Positions 1 through 8,377 of a stretch of 63,814 bases of DNA are shown piece by piece. Made by a program: the position numbers and the translations under genes. The DNA is from Zychaea mexicana. Lineage: Eukaryota; Mucoromycota; Mucoromycetes; Mucorales; Lichtheimiaceae. The DNA lies in the NCBI RefSeq assembly GCF_025766255.1, contig NW_026516849.1:1-63814 (forward strand), read 5' to 3'. The notes under the pieces were generated by a model that was given only the letters and a program-made list of their open reading frames with translations, made no database searches and was not told the DNA's origin. The first letter of the stretch is position 1. The number at the start of each line of letters is the position of its first letter.

Positions 1-70
1 TGACTTCAAAGGTTTTGTAACTCATTCTGCTAAATGTTTCGCTAAATGCCTCAATAAAGAGAAGTTATAA
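1..70 (+). pseudogene. 3' end of a Tc1/mariner-type transposase (partial, enters from the left)
   Basis: The frame is open from base 2 and stops at TAA 68-70. It encodes about 22 residues ending in a Lys-Glu-Lys-Leu tail. The same peptide is encoded, nearly base for base, by the reverse strand at 3961-4030, which is the C-terminus of the minus-strand transposase copy. Only the tail is in the window, so whether this copy is intact cannot be judged. Its stop codon is followed by about ten bases and then the minisatellite array. Confidence 0.75.
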
Positions 71-78
71 GGTTGAAT

Positions 79-1482
79 CCAGCGTAAAATGGCCACCTAG
101 CCACACTCTTTTTTTTAACCAGCGTAAAATGGCCACCTAGCCACACTCTTTTTTTTAACCAGCGTAAAATGGCCACCTGGCCACACTCTTTTTTTTTAAC
201 CGGCGTAAAATGGCCACCTGGCCACACTCTTTTTTTTTAACCAGCGTAAAATGGCCACCTAGCCACACTCTTTTTTTTTAACCAGCGTAAAATGGCCACC
301 TAGCCACACTCTTTTTTTTTAACCAGCGTAAAATGGCCACCTAGCCACACTCTTTTTTTTTAACCAGCGTAAAATGGCCACCTAGCCACACTCTTTTTTT
401 TTAACCGGCGTAAAATGGCCACCTGGCCACACTCTTTTTTTTTAACCAGCGTAAAATGGCCACCTAGCCACACTCTTTTTTTTTAACCAGCGTAAAATGG
501 CCACCTAGCCACACTCTTTTTTTTAACCAGCGTAAAATGGCCACCTAGCCACACTCTTTTTTTTTAACCAGCGTAAAATGGCCACCTGGCCACACTCTTT
601 TTTTTAACCGGCGTAAAATGGCCACCTGGCCACACTCTTTTTTTTAACCGGCGTAAAATGGCCACCTGGCCACACTCTTTTTTTTTAACCAGCGTAAAAT
701 GGCCACCTAGCCACACTCTTTTTTTTTAACCAGCGTAAAATGGCCACCTGGCCACACTCTTTTTTTTTAACCAGCGTAAAATGGCCACCTAGCCACACTC
801 TTTTTTTTTAACCAGCGTAAAATGGCCACCTGGCCACACTCTTTTTTTTTAACCAGCGTAAAATGGCCACCTAGCCACACTCTTTTTTTTTAACCAGCGT
901 AAAATGGCCACCTGGCCACACTCTTTTTTTTTAACCAGCGTAAAATGGCCACCTAGCCACACTCTTTTTTTTTAACCAGCGTAAAATGGCCACCTGGCCA
1001 CACTCTTTTTTTTAACCGGCGTAAAATGGCCACCTGGCCACACTCTTTTTTTTAACCGGCGTAAAATGGCCACCTGGCCACACTCTTTTTTTTTAACCAG
1101 CGTAAAATGGCCACCTAGCCACACTCTTTTTTTTTAACCAGCGTAAAATGGCCACCTGGCCACACTCTTTTTTTTTAACCAGCGTAAAATGGCCACCTAG
1201 CCACACTCTTTTTTTTTAACCAGCGTAAAATGGCCACCTAGCCACACTCTTTTTTTTTAACCAGCGTAAAATGGCCACCTGGCCACACTCTTTTTTTTAA
1301 CCAGCGTAAAATGGCCACCTAGCCACACTCTTTTTTTTTAACCAGCGTAAAATGGCCACCTGGCCACACTCTTTTTTTTTAACCAGCGTAAAATGGCCAC
1401 CTGGCCACACTCTTTTTTTTTTAACCAGCGTAAAATGGCCACCTAGCCACACTCTTTTTTTTTAACCAGCGTAAAGTGGGCT
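79..1482 (+). repeat. Minisatellite array, left arm, about 35 units of 39-42 bp
   Basis: Each unit reads AACCAGCGTAAAATGGCCAC, then CTAGCCACACTC, then a run of 8-10 T. Units vary at two main sites: A or G in AACC(A/G)GCG and A or G in CCT(A/G)GCC. The T-run length also varies. The variants are not random: blocks of two GCG-with-G units recur about every ten units (near 606-646 and 1014-1053), which points to a higher-order repeat made by unequal exchange. The last unit, near 1463, is degenerate. Confidence 0.95.
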
Positions 1483-1665
1483 GCCTAACCTTGGTTATTT
1501 TATTTTTTTGACCTGTGGAAAATGTCCTACTTGTAAATGAAACGGTATTGAGGATAAGGGTGAATAGATAATACATGATAGGAGCAGTAAACTTTTTTTT
1601 TTTTTGCTGTTTGATGTGGTGACTACAGTGCTGTTGCAGCTGCTGCAATAACTATCGCGATCGTT

Positions 1666-2765
1666 TTACACATTCTCTCCGACATCGAAATTCGTGAGGA
1701 TCTTGATGTTTTTGAGTAAGTCAAAACGAGAATATACTTCAACCTTATGACCAATATCCACTACCACTTCTCGTACGGACTTATTCAAAGAAATGAATAA
1801 CCTGATGTCGTCAGGATTGGTCGACAATCCGGCATAGTCAATTACCACAAGGCGAATTTGTCGAGCGGATTTTGTGATCTTGGTGATTAAGTCTTGTGTA
1901 TTACCAGAGCAATCGTCGAAAGTATATGGTGGAGTTGTTGCATCCCTTTCGGCAATTCGGTCGTTGGCAGAAGTGTTGTAAGACACAAATACATCTTCAC
2001 ATAAGAGCTTCGTCTTCATCTTGTAGATTTGGAGATTTACTAGCTTTTTTTTGGTTGTGTCAGGTTCATTGGTATTTGATTTTCGTACGTAACCAACAGT
2101 ACATTTGGTGGCCATTGACGATTTGACCAGTGATCTATATTCCTGAATATTTGAAAGATCATCCCAAGTAAAATCTAGTCAAAATAAGATGAATATTTTT
2201 AATAAAGAATAGATACTTTCCGGGTATTACCTCTGTAAACTTTTTTGACGACATTGAGCAATCGGCCACGTTTTCGTTTTTTATTAGATTGCCTTCGAAT
2301 AGTCATACCCCATGTGCCATCTTTTGACATCCAGGCGGAAAGGTCATCTGATGTGACAGTATCATCTGGAATATAAACTGAAACGAGGTCATGGACTTCA
2401 GTTTCCGAAAGAAAATACTCTTCCGTTATGCCTGGGATGGGTGTGGAAGGCATAATCTTAGCCACAAGATCAAGAACTGCTGATCGTGATGGTGGTATGG
2501 AAACAATAAAGGGTTCACTACTGTTGCTATCGTCGCATTGTTGTTCTTGTTTGGTATTTTGTGGGAGACGCTGGTATCTCCAAGGCTCCATGTTCACTTT
2601 CTTTGTTGACATGGCGACCGCAATGGTGGGATCGCCATTGACTAACGTAACAGGTTCCAAACCAGCATCTTTAAGTTGCTGTAATGCTGAAAGTTGATTC
2701 TCCAAAGTGATTTCGAGTCCATAAATCGAACAAGCAGCATCAGCTGCAGATAATATGGTTGTCAT
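1666..2765 (-). CDS. Two-exon gene in the composite core; possible serine-recombinase-like protein
   Basis: Exon 1 runs from ATG at 2765 to about 2233. A 52-nt intron (GTAATA donor, TTGACTAG acceptor near 2181) joins it in frame to exon 2, which ends at 1666, giving about 345 aa. The N-terminal part is unrecognised and has a basic Lys/Arg stretch (KKRKRGR) that could be a nuclear signal. The C-terminal 150 aa begin GYVRKS, like the Arg-x-Ser catalytic start of serine recombinases. They continue with an SYNTSANDRIAERD segment and a hydrophobic strand LVVID, spaced as in resolvases. The second arginine motif (DRLxR in resolvases) reads DYAGLST, so key catalytic arginines are missing. This means either a diverged, possibly inactive enzyme or a chance likeness. 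The array begins about 10 bp upstream of the ATG, so its promoter must lie in or beyond the repeats. Confidence 0.5.
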
Positions 2766-2773
2766 AGGCGGTA

Positions 2774-3953
2774 AAAAAAAAGAGTGTGGCTAGGTGGCCA
2801 TTTTACGCTGGTTAAAAAAAAAGAGTGTGGCCAGGTGGCCATTTTACGCTGGTTAAAAAAAAAGAGTGTGGCCAGGTGGCCATTTTACGCCGGTTAAAAA
2901 AAAGAGTGTGGCCAGGTGGCCATTTTACGCCGGTTAAAAAAAAGAGTGTGGCCAGGTGGCCATTTTACGCTGGTTAAAAAAAAAGAGTGTGGCTAGGTGG
3001 CCATTTTACGCTGGTTAAAAAAAAAGAGTGTGGCTAGGTGGCCATTTTACGCTGGTTAAAAAAAAAGAGTGTGGCCAGGTGGCCATTTTACGCTGGTTAA
3101 AAAAAAAGAGTGTGGCTAGGTGGCCATTTTACGCTGGTTAAAAAAAAAGAGTGTGGCCAGGTGGCCATTTTACGCTGGTTAAAAAAAAAGAGTGTGGCTA
3201 GGTGGCCATTTTACGCTGGTTAAAAAAAAAGAGTGTGGCTAGGTGGCCATTTTACGCTGGTTAAAAAAAAAGAGTGTGGCCAGGTGGCCATTTTACGCCG
3301 GTTAAAAAAAAGAGTGTGGCCAGGTGGCCATTTTACGCCGGTTAAAAAAAAGAGTGTGGCCAGGTGGCCATTTTACGCTGGTTAAAAAAAAAGAGTGTGG
3401 CTAGGTGGCCATTTTACGCTGGTTAAAAAAAAAGAGTGTGGCCAGGTGGCCATTTTACGCTGGTTAAAAAAAAAGAGTGTGGCTAGGTGGCCATTTTACG
3501 CTGGTTAAAAAAAAGAGTGTGGCCAGGTGGCCATTTTACGCTGGTTAAAAAAAAAGAGTGTGGCTAGGTGGCCATTTTACGCTGGTTAAAAAAAAAGAGT
3601 GTGGCCAGGTGGCCATTTTACGCTGGTTAAAAAAAAAGAGTGTGGCTAGGTGGCCATTTTACGCTGGTTAAAAAAAAAGAGTGTGGCCAGGTGGCCATTT
3701 TACGCTGGTTAAAAAAAAAGAGTGTGGCTAGGTGGCCATTTTACGCTGGTTAAAAAAAAAGAGTGTGGCCAGGTGGCCATTTTACGCCAGTTAAAAAAAA
3801 GAGTGTGGCCAGGTGGCCATTTTACGCCGGTTAAAAAAAAGAGTGTGGCCAGGTGGCCATTTTACGCTGGTTAAAAAAAAAGAGTGTGGCCAGGTGGCCA
3901 TTTTACGCTGGTTAAAAAAAAAGAGTGTGGCCAGGTGGCCATTTTACGCTGGA
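2774..3953 (-). repeat. Minisatellite array, right arm, inverted, about 29-30 units
   Basis: The same units as the left arm, on the opposite strand, with the same variant sites and the same doublets of GCG-with-G units (for example near 2890-2940, 3290-3340 and 3830). The order of variants seen from the core outward partly matches the left arm, but the unit number differs. The arms therefore share a recent origin and have since changed by gain or loss of units. Confidence 0.95.
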
Positions 3954-3960
3954 TTCAACC

Positions 3961-5246
3961 TTATAACTTCTCTTTATTGAGGCATTTAGCGAAACATTTA
4001 GCAGAATGAGTTACAAAACCTTTGAAGTCACTCATATATAAACTATCGCATGCCTCACTAATTCTTGTCATTAGCGATTCCTTTTCCAAAAACTTATTCC
4101 GCTTAACTTTACTCTTGACAACTGACCAGAACTGCTCAATTGGATTTAGTTCAGGAGAATATGAAGATAAACGCAGCGATATCCTCGAGAGTGAATATAC
4201 TTTCCTATATCAATTGAGCTATGGATTGGAGCATTATCCATAACAAGATAATGCCCTTTCATTTCTGGATACTTGTCCATTTCATCCAGAGTTGCCTTTA
4301 AAAAGCTCAGGTAATGCCCTGTCACTGTTCCTACACTATAACCATCAGTTTCGCGTCCAAGCTTTCTCTTTTTAATACGTTTTGGAACTCTCAAACTAAC
4401 ATTAATTAAGCCAGTGGCAGATATGGCACCTAAAATCGATGTTGCATTCGCTTTAGTTGTAGGTACTGTAACTATTGCGGGAGTTCCCTTCTTTGACCAG
4501 GCCATACCTCGTTTCAAATTAATGTGAAAAGCTGATTCATCCAGAAAGACACAATTTGTTGTAAAGTCCATGTCAGTTTGCTGCCACTTTTGTACCCAAT
4601 CGTACCTTTGTTGAATCTTTTCTTCGCTATTTCTTTCTACAGGCTGGAATTGTGCCTGCTCAATAGATAAATTACACTCAGTTGTCATGAAGTTATAAAT
4701 TGTGCTACGAGAAACATTAAGATCCACAAAGTTTTGCGTTAAAATTTCTGCCACTTCAGCTACAACAGCAGAAGGATTCTCGTCAATATAATTTAAAAGA
4801 AACTGCTTATGCTCCTCCCCAAGAATACGACGTCTACCTGGCTTTTTCTTCTTCTCAAAGATGCTTTCAGGGTCTTCGTAATAACATGTAACCCATCTCT
4901 GCGCTGCCCGGATATGAATACCTAATTGTCTCGCAGCAGCAGAAGCATTCAAACATTTGCTGAAAAATAAATGAAAAAATCTGGTCTTGTCTTCATCAGA
5001 GTAAAGTGTATAACGTCGCTTATTGCATAACTCCATATCAACATCTTCATTGTTCCTTACATTAGTAACTGGATGTATTACAGGATTAGAAGGTCTTTCC
5101 GGAGGTTTATTCATTAGGAATTGAGTACGACAACTTATTGTTTCGATAGCGAATAACTCCTCGTCAACAACAAGATCCATAGGCTCAACACCGTTCTCAT
5201 CAACAACATGTCCTTGTCCATCTTCATAAAGAAATTGCACATTCAT
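3961..5246 (-). pseudogene. Tc1/mariner-superfamily DDE transposase with one frameshift
   Basis: The protein reads open from ATG 5246 for 366 codons. It has an N-terminal helix-turn-helix region (ASAAARQLGIHIRAAQRW), a second winged-helix-like block (VAEVAEILTQ, NVSRSTIYNFM) and a DDE_3 catalytic core. The first Asp is in FLDESAFHIN and the second in LVMDNAPIHS. At about 4160 a single C is missing where the family has YLPPYSP, so the frame stops at 4146. The next frame carries the NPIEQFW glutamate block and runs to TAA at 3961-3963. One base therefore separates it from an intact gene of about 425 aa; a sequencing error is possible. The array starts right after its stop. Confidence 0.85.
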
Positions 5247-5621
5247 TCTGAATGTCTGTAAATAAATTGTAAACAGGAAAAAGAAACCGGAAAAAACTAC
5301 TTCAAAATCGCCTCCCTTTATAATAATAAAAGTGCCAAGACTTTATTGGTTAATTACTAAGCGACAAGTAAAAGTAAACGAAGTTCATGACACGTGAACA
5401 CGACTTTATTTTTGGATCAGTCGACATCATTGTTGAACACGAATTTTTTTGCACGACATGAAATTCAAAATCAGCGACTTCACTTTCTGAAATGACTGTA
5501 CGTGTAAGACGGCAATCGGATTGGCCATATGAGGTTTCACAACACAACCACCTTAAAAACCCGCTTAGAAAAACTCGTACGCGTAAGAAAAAAAACTCGT
5601 ACCCGTAGCACTTCTCTAAAA
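5247..5621. other. Transposase upstream region, no gene seen
   Basis: About 375 bp between the transposase start and the duplication border. It holds a 65-codon frame on the minus strand without recognisable features. Near 5570-5610 there is a short direct repeat of the motif AAACTCGTAC. I see no copy of the minisatellite unit and no clear terminal inverted repeat here. Confidence 0.5.
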
Positions 5622-6569
5622 TGTTATACCTTGTATGCTACCTGCACCGTTGCCACTTTTCCCGGAGGAGGGTAATTCCATTCACAATCCATGCCGATGA
5701 CAATAGTACTCGTTTTAGAGTCTTCCATAATGTTTCGGTTTATCACGTCGTTTGCTTCTATAGCGTCTCGAACATAGTGGGTTTTGATGTTGTTTGGTAG
5801 TCGTAGGAAAGGTGCTTGATTTTTAACAGGTTGACTTGCAGATTGTTGTGTTTGCTTTGGTCCGTCGTTAATAATTTGATCGTTTTCAACAAAAGCGTCT
5901 TATCCCCTCGCACATTGCCAGTGAAGAACAAACGAGGCGGTTAAAAAGCCATATTGGTTGTATGTCTTCATCATTTCTTCAAGGGGAGTCTTCATGTGCG
6001 ATAGAGATTTTGTCGGGACTAGCAGCTTCTTCATATTCGTTACATACTGTGTATAAGGCCACAAAGGTCGGTGCGTCGCCCATTTTAGCAATTTTCTTGA
6101 TGAACTTGAAGGTATGATCACCCTTGAATATCTCGCCATCGACTGCTGCCATTTGCTTATCCATAAACGGGCGTAGTACATCCAGAACAGCGTTGTAAAT
6201 TAAGCGGAAATACGGAATGGATGGGATATAGCCGGCGTAGCCTTGAGGATTGTCAAATGTCGAAAATTCTGCATATGTTTTGGTCGCATTCCATGTCTCG
6301 ACCAAAGTACGCTGATTTTGCCGATGATCCAGTTGATTTAGAGTATATAAGATATGAAGTCGGATATGTTGTTTGGTATGAAGCTCTTGTAACATGTCAT
6401 GAAAATTTTCGATTTCCATAGCATGTTGCATGCAAGGTCGCAGTATGTCGAATAATTCTTTTGATACAGCGCATCGGTAAGTCAGAACGGCCGGAAACTC
6501 TGCTGTTAGCTGCTCCAGAAGTTGCGGCAGGATATTTTCATCATGGGCGCCTAATGACTTTTTGCACAC
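5622..6569 (-). pseudogene. Transposase/3'-5' exonuclease gene, truncated copy A
   Basis: Three frames in a row encode one protein. 6569-5979 has a segment with VDGEIFKGDHTFKFIKK and ALYTVCNEYEE, like the catalytic start of MULE-type transposases. It then shifts frame near 6025 to read LVPTKSLSHMKTPLEEM. A third frame carries TGNVRGDKTLL and the exonuclease motif IGMDCEWN at 5680. An extra small deletion near 5860 (CGTTAATAATTT against CGTTTATTAATTT in copy B) breaks it further. The downstream exonuclease exons are absent because the duplication ends at 5622. Both copies share the upstream frameshift, so decay began before duplication. Confidence 0.75.
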
Positions 6570-6757
6570 GAAGCACTCGTATCGTCGTGATATTATATAA
6601 AAGGACCTTGTATATCAATCGTGTATATTAGCTTAATTATTCCATTACTTATTCACTTATTGTTGCTTTGAAAGTATATGTCCCTGTGCATGTCCACAAC
6701 TCTACGCGAACAAGGATTTTTGTAGAAAGCCTTTATCAGTAAGTAGCGACACTTTGT

Positions 6758-7926
6758 TTATGCAGCATTCCTCGCGGCCAATACAGTTTGTTCACCAAGA
6801 CATGTGGCAGCCACAGAAGCTACTTCGCTGACTGTAGCAGAGGGATCATCATCAAGCCTAAATCGGTTTACGGCCTTGCTTATCTCCATTCTCAAAAATA
6901 CTATCGGGCCGCTCATTATATTGCTTAACCATCTCTGTGCAGTACGAAAATTGATCTCCACTGCTTTGCTGTAGGATATGCACTCAAACACTTGTCAATT
7001 TTCAGCTTAAAAAACGAGCCTGATCTTAGCAGTGTACCCAACATATTGGCGCTTTTCAGCCACTTTTCTCACACGCGTGTCCTCATCACCTAGCTTATAT
7101 AACTCCATTGGCTTGCTTTGGGAAGATTCCGAGAATGCTGCCTTTTACATATACTCCGATTGCAAGGCGATTGATTATCATACACAATAGATTGTTGCTG
7201 TTGAACACGATCACAGCAAAAGAATTCAGGCAAGCCATCATTGACAAGTCTGGTCTACGTCGAAGCCCGAGAACACACGCTCTTATCGCCTAGACAATTA
7301 ATTACCTTCTGGCGTTTGAAGATATCGCCAACGGCAAGAAATGTCTGGTATCGAGCGCTTCACAACAAGATCTCAAGCCGAAAAAGTCTACATTCGATTA
7401 TGCCTTCGAAATTCACCACCGCTACTTGTCCAATTTGAAGATGATTTGTCTCATTTCCTGTACCAATGCCCTCGGAAATGGTCGATTTGGTGCTCCGTGT
7501 GGCCCGACCTCTTATTACAATCTGTTACAGAGTCTGCTGTACACAACGTTATCTTTCACCTGTACTTTCCCCAAAATCCTCCTCGTCTCCCTTCAGATAT
7601 TATTTTCAGTAGTATATTAGAATGTCTTTGGAACGCCCACTGGCGCTTTGTTCTAAACAACTCTCCCTTCGTTCCCGATAACATTATCGCGCAAATCCAT
7701 TCTCTTTTGTTAACCCGCACCCAAGAAAAACCTCCCTTCTATCGCAAACTAGTCCAACGCTACCTAGTTCCTTCTCCTCACCTCTCATATCTTATATGCA
7801 CGTGACTTTGCGTTGTTGCGCGTCTAGAAAAAGAAACATATTGTTGCTGGTCTAAACCATAGGTTCAGGATTGCCATGCTCATCAACGACATTTCCTTGG
7901 CCATCATACAAAAAGTGTACACTCAT
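6758..7926 (-). pseudogene. Tc1/mariner transposase relic split by a LINE, copy A
   Basis: The start of a transposase (SVHFLYDGQGNVVDEHG, ATG at 7924-7926) resembles the N-terminus of the 5246 transposase. A helix-turn-helix segment (NFRTAQRWLSN, then DDDPSATVSEVA) follows on the same strand at 7021-6758. Between them lies a LINE 3' end on the plus strand. The DDE core is missing. This reads as an old element cut in two by a later retrotransposon. Confidence 0.6.
7105..7803 (+). mobile_element. LINE (non-LTR retrotransposon) 3' end, copy A
   Basis: Three broken frames give the tail of a LINE ORF2. FWRLKISPTARNVWYRALHNK is followed by TATCPI and, after a small deletion, FEDDLSHFLYQCPRKWSIW. 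This is the reverse-transcriptase zinc-binding (zf-RVT) pattern, a Cys pair then His and Cys. The last 100 residues run to a stop near 7803. Only the 3' end is present, as usual for 5'-truncated LINE copies. Copy B lacks about 44 bp found here near 7560-7610. Confidence 0.75.
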
Positions 7927-7929
7927 GTT

Positions 7930-8377
7930 GGACTGCAAAGTGAATAAAATTTTTGTCCAGTCGTGCGACATGATTTCTAAGCAAGCCAGGCGACATTAGT
8001 TTTCACTCGCTATTGACATTACTTGCTGGAAACACAGTACAGTAAATGAAAGTGTCGTTCTACCACGTGCCTCAAGTAGGACGTACCTCGTTTCTGCTAT
8101 TACAGCGTTTCTCGATGAGCAAATATTAGAAAATGCATAATGCCTGAGTAAGATTCTCTGCTAATATTAACATAGAATTTTGGGATGTCTGTGGGTTAGG
8201 ACATATTGTCCTATCGCACACGCATGTGGCCTCTCTTCCCACAGCACCCGCTCGAGAAAGATTGTGCAACGTCAATACACGATCCTCCAACATCATCTTA
8301 CACGTTATTGTCGCAACGTGGATATTCTCTTTTTTATTGTTATATGTACAAAGTTCTTTTTTCAACAAGGAGTCTTT
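7930..8377. other. PP4R3 3' flank, copy A, no gene seen
   Basis: About 450 bp between the Tc1 relic start and the PP4R3 stop. Frames here are short and overlap on both strands without family likeness. It probably holds the PP4R3 3' untranslated region. Confidence 0.4.

Larger units (their letters stand above)
1..5621. mobile_element. Palindromic composite element with minisatellite arms
   Basis: The left part (1 to about 1480) and the right part (about 2770 to 4030) are inverted copies of each other. Both outer ends encode the same C-terminal transposase peptide, on opposite strands. Next to each transposase stop codon lies a long array of units of about 40 bp. Between the arrays is a unique core of about 1.3 kb with one spliced gene. 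The left transposase runs off the window start, so the true left end is unseen. The right limit is set at 5621 only because the segmental duplication begins at 5622; I saw no convincing terminal inverted repeat there. It could be one foldback-like element or two Tc1/mariner copies joined tail to tail around an amplified repeat. Confidence 0.6.

Noticed and set aside
79..1482. Array could be read as a CRISPR-like repeat
   Set aside because: There are no unique spacers; units abut and differ only by point variants, and the genome is eukaryotic with introns. It is a minisatellite.
1..1482. Array as a telomere or subtelomere at the window edge
   Set aside because: The unit is 40 bp, not a short TTAGGG-like repeat, and the array is followed inward by its inverted partner and begins with transposase coding sequence.
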